A stretch of DNA of 64,000 nucleotides from an uncultured Clostridia bacterium. Its GTDB lineage: Bacteria > Bacillota > Clostridia > UMGS1810. Both the position numbers and the translations under genes were made by a program. Under the pieces are notes generated by a model. The model was not told where the DNA came from, did no database searches, and was given only the letters and a program-made list of their open reading frames with translations. Below, piece after piece: positions 44,909 to 53,527 of this stretch (positions are counted from its first letter, which is position 1; each line of letters begins with the position of its first letter). The stretch lies in assembly GCA_934500875.1 (NCBI GenBank), contig CAKSTL010000004.1, positions 62,001-126,000 of the forward strand, in the 5' to 3' direction.

Positions 44909-45697
44909 ATGTATTATTTGTGGAACGAAAACGAAATACCCCTTATTGACAAGGAAAACCCCATATGTCTTCCGAGCATTAAGCCTTACATAAAAGAGGG
45001 CGCAAAAAGCGCTGTAATTGTCTGCCCCGGCGGCGGATATCACTCAAAAGCGGAACACGAAGGCGATCCTATAGCCGAGTTTTTTAACGATTGCGGCATT
45101 TCTGCATTTGTGCTCGACTACCGTGTTGCGCCGTACAAATATCCCTGCCCTCTTATCGACGCAAAGCGTGCGGTAAGGTTTGTGCGTTACAACGCCGAAA
45201 AATTCGGCATTGACAAAGATAAAATCGGAATCTGCGGTTTCAGCGCCGGAGGTCACCTTGCGGCTATGACGCTTACTTCGCCCGAAAACGAGGCGTCGGA
45301 ATACAATGTAAATGATGAAACAGACTCTGTTTCGTCAAAGGTTAATCTCGGCATTTTGTGCTATCCCGTTATAACAAGCGGAGAATATGCGCATAAAGGA
45401 AGCTTTAACGCACTCTGCGGCGACGATAATGAAGAACTGAAGGAAAAACTGTCGCTTGAAAAGCGTGTTGACGACACAACGGCGCCGGCATTTATCTGGC
45501 ATACGGCAAACGATAATGCCGTTCCGTCAATGAATTCTTTGTTGTTTGCGTCAGAGCTGGCGAAACGCAAAATTACATACGAGCTTCACATCTTCAGGGA
45601 CGGTCGGCACGGACTGGGACTTGCCCCTCAAAGAAGCGATGTTGCCGAATGGACAAAGCTTTGCAGAACGTTTCTTGAAAATATCGGCTGGGCATAG
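44909..45697 (+). CDS. Alpha/beta-hydrolase, acetyl-xylan esterase/BD-FAE-like
   Basis: 262 aa, cytoplasmic. Oxyanion loop VCPGGGYHSKAEHEGDP, nucleophile elbow GFSAGGHLA (Ser), acid Asp in WHTANDNAVP and His in DGRHGLGLAP. This set matches the BD-FAE/Axe-like esterases that remove acetyl or feruloyl groups from oligosaccharides. Single gene with consensus promoter; the hairpin at 45737-45774 may act as its terminator. Relation to the divergent polyamine operon is unclear. Confidence 0.88.
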   Translation: MYYLWNENEIPLIDKENPICLPSIKPYIKEGAKSAVIVCPGGGYHSKAEHEGDPIAEFFNDCGISAFVLDYRVAPYKYPCPLIDAKRAVRFVRYNAEKFGIDKDKIGICGFSAGGHLAAMTLTSPENEASEYNVNDETDSVSSKVNLGILCYPVITSGEYAHKGSFNALCGDDNEELKEKLSLEKRVDDTTAPAFIWHTANDNAVPSMNSLLFASELAKRKITYELHIFRDGRHGLGLAPQRSDVAEWTKLCRTFLENIGWA

Positions 45698-45736
45698 ATA
45701 ATTGCAAACCCGCTAAATTAACGTAATAATAATGCG

Positions 45737-45774
45737 CTCCTTTTAATACTATGATAATAGGATATTAAAAGGAG
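45737..45774 (+). promoter_or_regulatory. Perfect 12-bp hairpin masking the next gene's ribosome site
   Basis: CTCCTTTTAATA (45737-45748) pairs perfectly with TATTAAAAGGAG (45763-45774). The right arm is the AAAGGAG ribosome site of the gene at 45782 and is followed by TGTTTTTATG. The 14-base loop holds TATGAT, a possible -10. The hairpin plus T-run could end the esterase transcript and block translation of read-through RNA. Confidence 0.6.
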
Positions 45775-45781
45775 TGTTTTT

Positions 45782-46654
45782 ATGGGAAAAATTATATTAC
45801 GGGGCATTACGGGTGCGGAAAAAACGGTGTTTCTCGACAGCAGCCGGAATTTGTGCATACAAAATCCTTCGGGCGAAAAAGAAGTTATATTTTCCGATTG
45901 CAGCACCGAGTTTGACGTTTATCAGAACGAACTCGGCAAAATCCACATTGCCCTTCAGGATAAAGACGGAAATCTTTTTTACCTTCTTTTCAGCGAAAAT
46001 AAGTGGCTCAATTTTAACCTTTTAAAAAGCAAAAGCGAAAGCTGCAAAATCTCTGACATAAGGCTGTTTGACATTAACGGAAACGTAAATATCTTCTACT
46101 GCTTAAATCATAAAGGCAGATTTTTGCTTATTCATCACAAGGTTGACCTGCAAAACTTTAAAAAACCGAATGTTCTCGATTATGTATATGAAGGAAAATA
46201 CAGCGCATTTGCCGACAACAAAGGAAATATAAACGTTTTATACAAAAACGAATCCGACAGACTTCTTTGCCGTGCGTACAATGTTTTCGGCGGCGGATAT
46301 ATGCCGAGAATGCTTGATATAACAGAAGAAACGGAGGATTTCTGCGGCATTTGCGGCGCTGATTCAAATACCTACATTTCTTATGTAACACGTTCAAGAA
46401 CGCATTATTCCATAGTTTTTTATTCGGTAAAAAGCGGAGAAAAGAAAACAATAGGCTTCGGCACCGATTCTGTCGTTGTGCCGTATATGTATGCCTCGAA
46501 CGGCAGCATTACGGTGGCATGGAAGGAAAGGTACAACTGCTACAGCTGTTATACCAAGGATTTCGGAAAAACTTTTTCAAAAACAAATTTTCTCGGCAAC
46601 AATGCCATAAACACAATAATTAAAGACTGCTCGCCGAATATTGAATATGCATAA
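45782..46654 (+). CDS. Unrecognised 290-aa repeat protein, possible beta-propeller
   Basis: No family recognised. The protein has recurring ~40-45-residue units ending in short beta motifs with Asn/Asp/Gly turns (GKIHIALQDKDGNLFYLLF, GNVNIFYCLNHKGRFLLIHH, GNINVLYKNESDRLLCRAY, GSITVAWKERYNCYSCYTKDFGKTFS). The last unit resembles a sialidase Asp-box (S-x-D-x-G-x-T-F-like, TKDFGKTFS). This suggests a six- or seven-bladed propeller. No signal peptide or membrane helix; several Cys. Start ATG 45782 after AAAAGGAG. It lies next to the convergent SipL-like gene, so a sporulation role is possible but unsupported. Confidence 0.7.
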   Translation: MGKIILRGITGAEKTVFLDSSRNLCIQNPSGEKEVIFSDCSTEFDVYQNELGKIHIALQDKDGNLFYLLFSENKWLNFNLLKSKSESCKISDIRLFDINGNVNIFYCLNHKGRFLLIHHKVDLQNFKKPNVLDYVYEGKYSAFADNKGNINVLYKNESDRLLCRAYNVFGGGYMPRMLDITEETEDFCGICGADSNTYISYVTRSRTHYSIVFYSVKSGEKKTIGFGTDSVVVPYMYASNGSITVAWKERYNCYSCYTKDFGKTFSKTNFLGNNAINTIIKDCSPNIEYA

Positions 46655-46957
46655 AATTAAAAGTGCCGAACTTAGCCGTTTTTCAATAAGAAAACATTGG
46701 TTTTGAAGCCGTATTTTATACTACGCCAAAAACCTGCCATAAGCGATAAGCATAATGGCAGGTTTTATTTTTTGCTTGAATTGTAAAAAAACGATATTCA
46801 AAACTGCTTTGCACCCTAAAAACAAGATTTTTTTATGAGTTTCAAGGCAAATAAGCAAGTAATCCTGATGGATTGCAAGTTTTTTAATGCAGAAAAATTC
46901 GAAAAATATATTTTTAAGGCAATGCTTCTTATCAATGAGCGGCTTTCCGGGCTGTTT
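46655..46957. other. Convergent intergenic region without a further gene
   Basis: About 300 bases between the propeller-like gene and the SipL-like gene. It holds the terminator at 46729-46766 and an AT-rich tail with a 14-base A/T palindrome (near 46910). No coding frame with a ribosome site and no RNA gene were seen. Confidence 0.5.
46729..46766 (+). terminator. Terminator of the propeller-like gene
   Basis: 12-bp perfect stem (46729-46740 with 46755-46766), 14-base loop, ATTTTTT after it. The A-rich 5' flank would allow function in both directions. Confidence 0.75.
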
Positions 46958-48484
46958 TTATCTTTTTTTCGGTATCAGAAGCTTTGTTCCTATCGAAAGC
47001 TCATCAGGATTTTCAATATTGTTTACTCTTGCAATCTCTTCAACGCTCGTGCTGTATTTTTTTGCAATGTTCCAAAGTGTGTCGCCGTCTTTTACAAAAT
47101 ACACCGTAAGCGACGGCATATCCGTTTTGTCAATTTTCTCGGCATTTTCGGTGTCAATGTCCGCAACAAGCCTTTCGGTGTTTTTTGAAAACAGCATAAC
47201 CTCGCACATAACGGGAACTTTTACTTCAATCTGATTTGCACCCTTTTGCGAATAGCTTATCTGCGAAACGTTTATGTACGGCACAATCTGAACGTCAAAA
47301 AGACCTTTGGGTGCGTCAAATTTAAACGTTACGGGAATTTCTTTTTTTACACTGTTAACCCGTCCGTTTTCAACATCAATTACCGATGCGGTAACAACAG
47401 CCTCAACGGTAATTCCGCCGTCCTCACCGTAGCTCTGGCTTTTTACCGAAACGGTTGCGGAAGCGTCAAGAACATCCTCGATATTACCCGGAGTTTCAAT
47501 AAAATCGCTTACGCTGTTTTGCTTGATTTCGTCCGAAACAAGCGTAAGATAGCCTATATTCTCGTATGTGGTCTTAATGTTATAATCGGGGCTGTATGCG
47601 TCGTAAATTCCCATTTCTTCAGCAGATTCGTATGCGTCAATGTATGCCGAAATCACTGCCGTTATCATAGCGGTGCTGCCGTTTTCGGCACTTTCTGTAA
47701 GTTTGACGTTATATTCCTTAACATACAGCGACGTATTTGTCATCATTTCGGGATTAATACCCGGAATATCCAAAACATCCGAAAATTCGGTGTCATATGA
47801 AAAACTTTCTATAGCGTTATTCTCGGAAAGATATATAATTTTAACATTTAATTCGCCTTTTATAACAACCTTATTGTTGACAACCTTAACATCCTTTTTG
47901 CGGACGGAAGCACTTGTAAACAGTATTTCCGACGCCGTTCCCGGAAGCTCAACGCTCTCGCCCAGCTCAATATCGCCGGAGGTGGAAATCACCTTGTTTG
48001 TTATGTTCAACGGCTTTGAAAGATACGGAATTTCCATATCGCCGCCGGCAGATGTGACAATGCTTTTTTCGCTGTCGCACACTGCGGATACCTTAACGTC
48101 AAACACCGAATGAACGCTTATTTTTCGGCTGTTTACAATAACGGGTTTAGTGGTAAACGGCGTTGTATATGCGTAAAACTGTGTGTTTTCGTCAATACAG
48201 CTGATTTCGTGCTGATGTGAAAATGGTGCGGTATACTCTATCAAATGAGCAACCGTATCATCATTTTCGCCCTCGTATATTATTTTGTAATATACAATTC
48301 CCGACAGCGTAACCTTGCCTTTTTGCGCATATTTTTCTTTTATAACGGGATATGAAACGGCGCTTATAATCTTTAATACATCAGGCTTTGTATCGGGGAC
48401 GATAATATCAGTGTCAGCCTCCGCCTTAAAATCCGCCGAACATAATCCGGCGCACATCTTTAATGTCTTCTTTTCAACTTCCAT
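46958..48484 (-). CDS. sipL: SipL-like spore coat morphogenetic protein (SPOCS/DUF3794 plus LysM)
   Basis: 508 aa. Most of the protein is repeated SPOCS (DUF3794) units: DIIVPDTKPDVLKIISAVSYPVIKE, then KPLNITNKVISTSGDIELGESVEL, DEIKQNSVSDFIETPGNIEDVLDA and others. A LysM domain ends the protein (YFVKDGDTLWNIAKKYSTSVEEIARVNNI...IGTKLLIPKK). This is the plan of C. difficile SipL, which binds SpoIVA through LysM and is needed to attach the coat. ATG at 48484 follows GGAG by six bases. An in-frame extension to 48667 lacks a ribosome site and SPOCS similarity, so it is rejected. Confidence 0.88.
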   Translation of the reverse strand: MEVEKKTLKMCAGLCSADFKAEADTDIIVPDTKPDVLKIISAVSYPVIKEKYAQKGKVTLSGIVYYKIIYEGENDDTVAHLIEYTAPFSHQHEISCIDENTQFYAYTTPFTTKPVIVNSRKISVHSVFDVKVSAVCDSEKSIVTSAGGDMEIPYLSKPLNITNKVISTSGDIELGESVELPGTASEILFTSASVRKKDVKVVNNKVVIKGELNVKIIYLSENNAIESFSYDTEFSDVLDIPGINPEMMTNTSLYVKEYNVKLTESAENGSTAMITAVISAYIDAYESAEEMGIYDAYSPDYNIKTTYENIGYLTLVSDEIKQNSVSDFIETPGNIEDVLDASATVSVKSQSYGEDGGITVEAVVTASVIDVENGRVNSVKKEIPVTFKFDAPKGLFDVQIVPYINVSQISYSQKGANQIEVKVPVMCEVMLFSKNTERLVADIDTENAEKIDKTDMPSLTVYFVKDGDTLWNIAKKYSTSVEEIARVNNIENPDELSIGTKLLIPKKR

Positions 48485-48485
48485 A

Positions 48486-48573
48486 AAAATCTCCATTCCG
48501 CCGCTGCGCACCGGCACATATAGTAATAATAGTATATCTCCTTCAGCGCAGCATAAGGAATAAAGGAGATTTT
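48486..48573 (-). promoter_or_regulatory. Leader with alternative pairings around the SipL ribosome site
   Basis: The ribosome site arm (48486-48494) is complementary to 48565-48573, with an inner pair 48503-48509/48546-48552. A competing 6-8 bp pair joins 48534-48541 with 48565-48572. The two folds exclude each other. Whether transcription starts upstream of 48573 is not known; no convincing promoter was found. The remaining stretch to the feoB terminator (48574-48738) shows nothing definite. Confidence 0.3.
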
Positions 48574-48738
48574 TTTTGCGCAGCGCCGTTTCGCACAGCA
48601 GGGCAAAAATTTCGGCAGCGCACAGAAAATTGCCGGAGGCATTAATGCAAAGGTAATTTTGCTTCAATCCCCCTTAAATTTTTCTTCTTTGTTTTCCTTC
48701 TATATGTTTATTCAAATTTTTTTAAAATAGAACAAAAA

Positions 48739-48763
48739 TGCGCTTGTCTTTACGACAAGCGCA
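48739..48763 (-). terminator. Terminator of the feo operon
   Basis: 10-bp stem (48739-48748 with 48754-48763), 5-base loop, then TTTTTGTT on the minus strand. Confidence 0.8.
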
Positions 48764-48783
48764 CCTTTGTATTTTTTGTAAAT

Positions 48784-51291
48784 TTATGCAGAGATTTTTA
48801 CGTTTGCATTTAATGTGTTTGACTCTTTGTAAGGTTTGAACAGCATAAACAGCATATATACCAAAACTGCAAGCGCTGCAACCGTACCCAAAACATTTAC
48901 GTTTCCTGTAAAGAGAAGTCCGAACTGGTTAACCATAAGAGCAATTGCATAAGCAAATACACACTGATAACCGATTGCAAACCAAGTCCATTTTGTGTTG
49001 TTCATCTCTCTCTTTATTGCGCCGATTGCCGCAAAGCAAGGTGCGCACAAGAGGTTGAACACAAGGAAGGAATAACCGCTGATTTGTGTAAACGCTTCGG
49101 CAAGATTTGAGTAAACAGTACCCGCTCCGCCGCCGTAGAGAATACCAAGTGTACCAACGATATTTTCTTTTGCAACAAGACCTGTAATCGAAGCAACAGC
49201 AGCCTGCCAGTTGCCCCAGCCGAGCGGTGCAAAAATCCAAGCTATGCCGTTACCGATTGCGGCAAGTATGCTCGAATCAATCTGTTCTTCGGAAAGCATT
49301 CCGAAATGTCCGTCAACAAAACCGAAGTAAGTTGTAAACCAAACAAAGATTGTCGAAAGAAGAATGATTGTGCCGGCTTTTTTAATGAACGACCAGCCTC
49401 TCTCCCACATTGAACGCAAAACATTTAAGAGTGTGGGAAGGTGATATGCGGGAAGCTCCATAACAAACGGTGCCGGGTCACCTGAGAACATCTTTGTCTT
49501 TTTAAGCATAATACCCGATATGATAATCGCCGCCATACCTACAAAATATGCAGATGTTGCAACAAGCGACGAACCGCCGAAAATAGCTCCGGCAATCATT
49601 GCTATAAACGGCACCTTAGCACCGCAGGGAATAAACGTTGTTGTCATTATGGTCATTTTTCTGTCACGGTCGTTTTCGATGGTTCTTGAAGCCATAATAC
49701 CGGGAACGCCGCAGCCTGTGCCTATAAGCATAGGAATGAACGATTTACCCGAAAGGCCGAATTTTCTGAATACCCTGTCGAGTACGAAAGCGATACGTGC
49801 CATATAACCGCAAGCTTCCAAAAATGCAAGAAGCAGGAACAATACAAGCATCTGAGGTACAAATCCCAAAACCGCACCTACACCTGCAACAATACCGTCA
49901 AGGATAAGACCCTTTAACCAGTCTGCGCAGTTTGCAGCGTCAAGCGCACCCTCCACAAGCGAAGGAATACCGGGTACCCATACGCCGTAATCAGCCGGGT
50001 CAGGCTCGGTGTAATCATATTTTTCGTATGTTTCAACAGCCGCCGTAAGGTCTGAATAGTTTGATGTAACCTCTTCGTCCGCCATTGTTTCTTCATCCAC
50101 AACGGTATAAGTTGCGTCGCCCAAATCCTTAGCTTCGCTTACAAATTTTACAAGCTCTGTCTTTGCAGTTTCAGCGTCAAAATCCTCCGACTCTGTATCA
50201 AGAGCTTCGGTTACGCTGTCGGTATCAATGCCTTTTTCGCCGGCAAATTCAATATAACCGTTAACAATCTGTGCAGCCTCGCCGTATTCGTCTGCAACAT
50301 CACCGTAAGCTGATGAACCGATACCGAAAAGGTGCCAGCCGTCGCCGAAAAGTCCGTCGTTTGCCCAATCGGTTGCGGACGAACCAATGGTTACCATTGA
50401 AATGTAATAAACAAGGAACATTATAACGGCAAAAATCGGAAGACCGAGCCAGCGGTTTGTAACGATTTTGTCGATTTTATCGGAAGCGGAAAGCTTGCCT
50501 GCATTTTTCTTTTTGTAGCAAGCCTTCATAAGATTTGCAATGTAAACGTATCTTTCGTTTGTGATAATGCTTTCTGCGTCATCATCAAGCTCTTTTTCAG
50601 CGGCGCAGATGTCTTTTTCAATGTGCGCAACAGAGGCAGCGTCTATGCCGAGGCTTTCAATCGCCTTGGAATCACGTTCAAAAATCTTTATCGCATACCA
50701 TCTTTGCTTTTCTTCGCTCATATCGTGCAAAACTTCTTCTTCAATGTGAGCGATTGCATGTTCAACAGCACCCGAGAAGGTGTGCATGGGAACGGTTTTG
50801 CCGTTTTTGGCAGCGTCAATAGCCGCCTCCGCAGCCTGCATAATTCCCGTGCCTTTGAGCGCCGAAATCTCAACAATCTTGCAGCCAAGCTCTCTTGAAA
50901 GCTCTGCAATGTTGATTTTATCGCCGTTCTTTGCAACAACGTCCATCATATTTATTGCAATTACAACAGGAATTCCAAGCTCGGTGAGCTGAGTTGTAAG
51001 ATAAAGGTTTCTTTCAAGGTTGGTACCGTCAACTATGTTCAAAATAGCATCCGGTCTTTCGCTGACAAGATAATTACGTGCAACAACTTCTTCAAGAGTA
51101 TACGGAGAAAGTGAATAAATACCCGGAAGGTCAGTCACAGTTACACCGTCGTGTTTTTTAAGCTTGCCTTCCTTTTTTTCAACAGTTACGCCGGGCCAGT
51201 TTCCAACAAACTGATTTGAACCGGTCAATGCGTTAAAAAGCGTGGTTTTACCGCAGTTCGGGTTACCCGCAAGCGCAATCCTTATGTCCAT
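48784..51291 (-). CDS. feoB: Ferrous iron transporter FeoB with acidic extracytoplasmic insert
   Basis: 835 aa. N-terminal G domain: G1 GNPNCGKTT, switch GVTVEKKEG, G3 DLPGIYSL, G4 NMMD; then a helical domain. The membrane part begins near 285 with NRWLGLPIFAVIMF, and two Gate motifs follow (MLIGTGCGVPGIMASR and the VASITGLVAKENIVGTLG region). Between TM1 and the next helix is a ~115-residue stretch (about 322-437). From 331 to 437 it holds 32 Asp/Glu and only five Lys, much longer than the short loop of most FeoB. Takes up Fe(II) under anaerobic conditions. 30 bases after feoA. Confidence 0.95.
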   Translation of the reverse strand: MDIRIALAGNPNCGKTTLFNALTGSNQFVGNWPGVTVEKKEGKLKKHDGVTVTDLPGIYSLSPYTLEEVVARNYLVSERPDAILNIVDGTNLERNLYLTTQLTELGIPVVIAINMMDVVAKNGDKINIAELSRELGCKIVEISALKGTGIMQAAEAAIDAAKNGKTVPMHTFSGAVEHAIAHIEEEVLHDMSEEKQRWYAIKIFERDSKAIESLGIDAASVAHIEKDICAAEKELDDDAESIITNERYVYIANLMKACYKKKNAGKLSASDKIDKIVTNRWLGLPIFAVIMFLVYYISMVTIGSSATDWANDGLFGDGWHLFGIGSSAYGDVADEYGEAAQIVNGYIEFAGEKGIDTDSVTEALDTESEDFDAETAKTELVKFVSEAKDLGDATYTVVDEETMADEEVTSNYSDLTAAVETYEKYDYTEPDPADYGVWVPGIPSLVEGALDAANCADWLKGLILDGIVAGVGAVLGFVPQMLVLFLLLAFLEACGYMARIAFVLDRVFRKFGLSGKSFIPMLIGTGCGVPGIMASRTIENDRDRKMTIMTTTFIPCGAKVPFIAMIAGAIFGGSSLVATSAYFVGMAAIIISGIMLKKTKMFSGDPAPFVMELPAYHLPTLLNVLRSMWERGWSFIKKAGTIILLSTIFVWFTTYFGFVDGHFGMLSEEQIDSSILAAIGNGIAWIFAPLGWGNWQAAVASITGLVAKENIVGTLGILYGGGAGTVYSNLAEAFTQISGYSFLVFNLLCAPCFAAIGAIKREMNNTKWTWFAIGYQCVFAYAIALMVNQFGLLFTGNVNVLGTVAALAVLVYMLFMLFKPYKESNTLNANVKISA

Positions 51292-51321
51292 TTTTAATTC
51301 CTCTCTTTCTAAAACCTAAAA

Positions 51322-51543
51322 TTATTCAACTTCAATCATCTGAGCGTCAGCTTTTCTTATCGAAAGCTCATAGCCGCGCACGGTGATTTCAATGGGGTCG
51401 CCCAGCGGCGCAACCTTTCTTATATGTACCGCCACACCTTTTGTAATACCCATATCCATAATTCTGCGCTTTATAGCGCCTTCGCCGTGGAGCTTAACGA
51501 CTTTAGCGTCCTGCCCTACCTTGACGTCTTTTAGTGTTTGCAT
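51322..51543 (-). CDS. feoA: FeoA protein, copy 1
   Basis: 73 aa SH3-like FeoA. GAIKRRIMDMGITKGVAVHIRKVAPLGDPIEITVRGYELSIRKADAQMIEV is the complete family core. Small cytosolic partner of FeoB. Lies between the second feoA and feoB. Confidence 0.93.
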   Translation of the reverse strand: MQTLKDVKVGQDAKVVKLHGEGAIKRRIMDMGITKGVAVHIRKVAPLGDPIEITVRGYELSIRKADAQMIEVE

Positions 51544-51569
51544 TGCATTATCCTCCTTAAAAAATTAAT

Positions 51570-51782
51570 TTACACCATAATTTTTTGAGCCATTTCCTTG
51601 CTTATAGCAACCCGTGCCTCTTTGACATTTACAATTACGTTACCGCCAAGCTCGCTTATTATCTTGACGCTGCCGCCTACAACAAAGCCGAGATTTTCAA
51701 GGTGTTTTTTCACCTCGGGGTTTCCGCCGATTTTTTTAATAATGTTGTCTTCTCCGACATCTGCAAGTATTAAGGGCATCAT
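51570..51782 (-). CDS. feoA: FeoA-like protein, copy 2
   Basis: 71 aa FeoA-like domain, more diverged: VGEDNIIKKIGGNPEVKKHLENLGFVVGGSVKIISELGGNVIVNVKEARVAISKEMAQKIMV. ATG at 51782 follows GGAGGTCAATT; a second ATG follows at once and an in-frame upstream start at 51806 lacks a site. First gene of the operon, after the operator array. Confidence 0.88.
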   Translation of the reverse strand: MMPLILADVGEDNIIKKIGGNPEVKKHLENLGFVVGGSVKIISELGGNVIVNVKEARVAISKEMAQKIMV

Positions 51783-51799
51783 AATTGACCTCCATTCGA

Positions 51800-51878
51800 T
51801 TAGCACAAACTAACTTAACATTTAAAATATCAGGTTAGGCTTCCCTAACCTTCCATGAGTTAGTTTAGCACAACTAAC
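51800..51878 (-). promoter_or_regulatory. Array of three DtxR-like iron operators
   Basis: (1) TTAGCACAAACTAACTTAA at 51800-51818. (2) AGGTTAGG-CTTC-CCTAACCT at 51832-51851. (3) GTTAGT-8-ACTAAC at 51859-51878, overlapping the -10. The shared TTAG/CTAA half-sites resemble the DtxR/IdeR box (TTAGGTTAG-CTAACCTAA); Fur boxes (GATAATGATTATC) look different. (1) and (3) share TTAGCACAA. Confidence 0.6.
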
Positions 51879-51890
51879 CTGTGTTGTCAA
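51862..51890 (-). promoter_or_regulatory. SigA promoter of the feo operon
   Basis: Minus strand TTGACA (51890-51885), 17-base spacer, TAAACT (51867-51862). The -10 lies inside operator 3, so a metal-loaded repressor there would block transcription. Confidence 0.65.
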
Positions 51891-51991
51891 TACTGTGTCC
51901 CAAAATTTTTTTCAATTCCGCACAAATTTACATTTTTACACAAACAACCCCCTTATCATTGACCGTTTCTTTATGTAAGGTATACAAAAAA

Positions 51992-52037
51992 CGAAAGACC
52001 GCATACAAAAAATTAATTTTTTGTACGCAGCCTTTCG
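51992..52037 (-). terminator. Terminator of htrA
   Basis: Outer CGAAAG/CTTTCG stem (51992-51997 with 52032-52037) enclosing a 22-base perfect palindrome (52004-52025), followed on the minus strand by TTTTTTG. Confidence 0.7.
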
Positions 52038-52070
52038 CCTATATATAAAAAGAACAATGAAGGGGTAATT

Positions 52071-53384
52071 TTAATTGGGAACTTCTTCACCCAGGATAAG
52101 ATTTACATCAAGCGTTTCGCCTGTTCTCCAAACTTTCAGCTTCAGCGTATCGTTCGGTTTGAATTTATTCTTAATCTTGTTAAGCTCGTCAACCGACTTA
52201 ACCGCCTGACCGTTGCACTCGGTTATGATATCGCCGATTTTAAGTCCTGCCATATGAGCGGGCGAATTATCGGTCATAGAGTATACATAAATTCCCTCTA
52301 CAAGGTTGTAACGCTTTGCGTCGTTTGCGCTGATTGCTCTGCCGGCAATGCCGATAACGGGTCTGCCCTTAACATAACCGTTTGAAATCAAATCCTCGAT
52401 AATCGGTTTTGCTTCAGCCGTAGGAATTGCAAATCCAAGACCTTCGAGCGAAGACGACGACACCTTGGCGGTGTTGATACCGATAACCTCGCCGTAGCAG
52501 TTAACCAGAGCGCCGCCGCTGTTGCCGGGGTTGATTGCAGCGTCTGTCTGAATAAGCGTAAGCTGTTTGTTGTCGATTGTCATAGTTCTGTTAAGTGCGC
52601 TGATATATCCCACAGTTACAGTGCCCGCAAGCTCCTGACCGAGCGGATTTCCGATAGCAACTGCAAGGTCGCCGACTCTCAAAGCCGTCGAATCGCCGAG
52701 TGTTGCATACGGGAATTTTTTTCCTTCAATCTTTAAAAGCGCAAGATCTGTACGGGAATCGGCACCCTTTAAGGTTGCCGTAAATTCCTCGCCTGTGTTA
52801 AGAATTACCTTAAGCGACGAAGCGCCTTCAACAACGTGATTGTTTGTTATAATGTAGCCGTCCTCGGAAATAATAATTCCCGAGCCTGAGCCTTGCTGCA
52901 CTTCCTGACCCTGCTGATTTGAACTATCGCCCTGACCGAAGAAGAAACTGTACGGGTCGTTGTACGAATATCCCGAATAAGTTGTCATATTGATAACTCC
53001 GACAACCGCCGGGCCAACCTTTTCGGCAATATCCGGAATTTCAAGCTTTGTTTTGTTTCCGACTGTTGTTGCGGGACTTGCCGAAGAAACATTGTCCAGA
53101 ACCTTTTGTTCGCTTGTGCCGATATTGCTGTTTGTTTTAAGTTTAAACTCTTTGACAAGCTGCGATACCGACGGTGCAAGCAGTGCGTATGCCGACATTG
53201 AAATTATCATTGTAAAAATAATTGAAAAAACAAAAATCGGCATTGCAATTTTCTTTTTCGTTCTTTTCTTTTTTGCCGGAACAACAAGTGTGCTGAAGCA
53301 CTCTGTGTTTTCTGCGGTTTTGTTTTCTTCCGACTGTGCCGGCTCATTCTGATAATCGTCATTATTCCACTTATATTCGTCCAT
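52071..53384 (-). CDS. htrA: HtrA/DegP-type serine protease with PDZ domain
   Basis: 437 aa membrane-anchored protease of envelope quality control. Cytoplasmic acidic N-terminus, one TM (~45-70) and a trypsin-like domain with the triad H183 (IITNNHVVEG), D213 (DSRTDLALLK) and S289 (NPGNSGGALVN). A C-terminal PDZ (~340-430) contains AHMAGLKIGDIITECNGQAV. Strong ribosome site (AAGGAGGAATT). It sits downstream of a two-component system in the same direction, 143 bases apart, like the CssRS/HtrA and WalRK/HtrA arrangements. Confidence 0.95.
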   Translation of the reverse strand: MDEYKWNNDDYQNEPAQSEENKTAENTECFSTLVVPAKKKRTKKKIAMPIFVFSIIFTMIISMSAYALLAPSVSQLVKEFKLKTNSNIGTSEQKVLDNVSSASPATTVGNKTKLEIPDIAEKVGPAVVGVINMTTYSGYSYNDPYSFFFGQGDSSNQQGQEVQQGSGSGIIISEDGYIITNNHVVEGASSLKVILNTGEEFTATLKGADSRTDLALLKIEGKKFPYATLGDSTALRVGDLAVAIGNPLGQELAGTVTVGYISALNRTMTIDNKQLTLIQTDAAINPGNSGGALVNCYGEVIGINTAKVSSSSLEGLGFAIPTAEAKPIIEDLISNGYVKGRPVIGIAGRAISANDAKRYNLVEGIYVYSMTDNSPAHMAGLKIGDIITECNGQAVKSVDELNKIKNKFKPNDTLKLKVWRTGETLDVNLILGEEVPN

Positions 53385-53527
53385 AAGAATTCCTCCTTAA
53401 AAGTTATTTTTTTCAAGCCTCTCGGCTCATCTTCTATGGTTATTATGATACTCCCCACTTTTTAAAAAACTATGAATAAAATGTAAACATTTCTAAGATG
53501 TTTTCAAGCGGCAGAGAAAGATGAGTT

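Noticed and set aside
48485..48667. N-terminal 61-residue extension of the SipL-like protein
   Set aside because: No ribosome site, odd Cys/Leu-rich composition, and a well-placed GGAG before the ATG at 48484.
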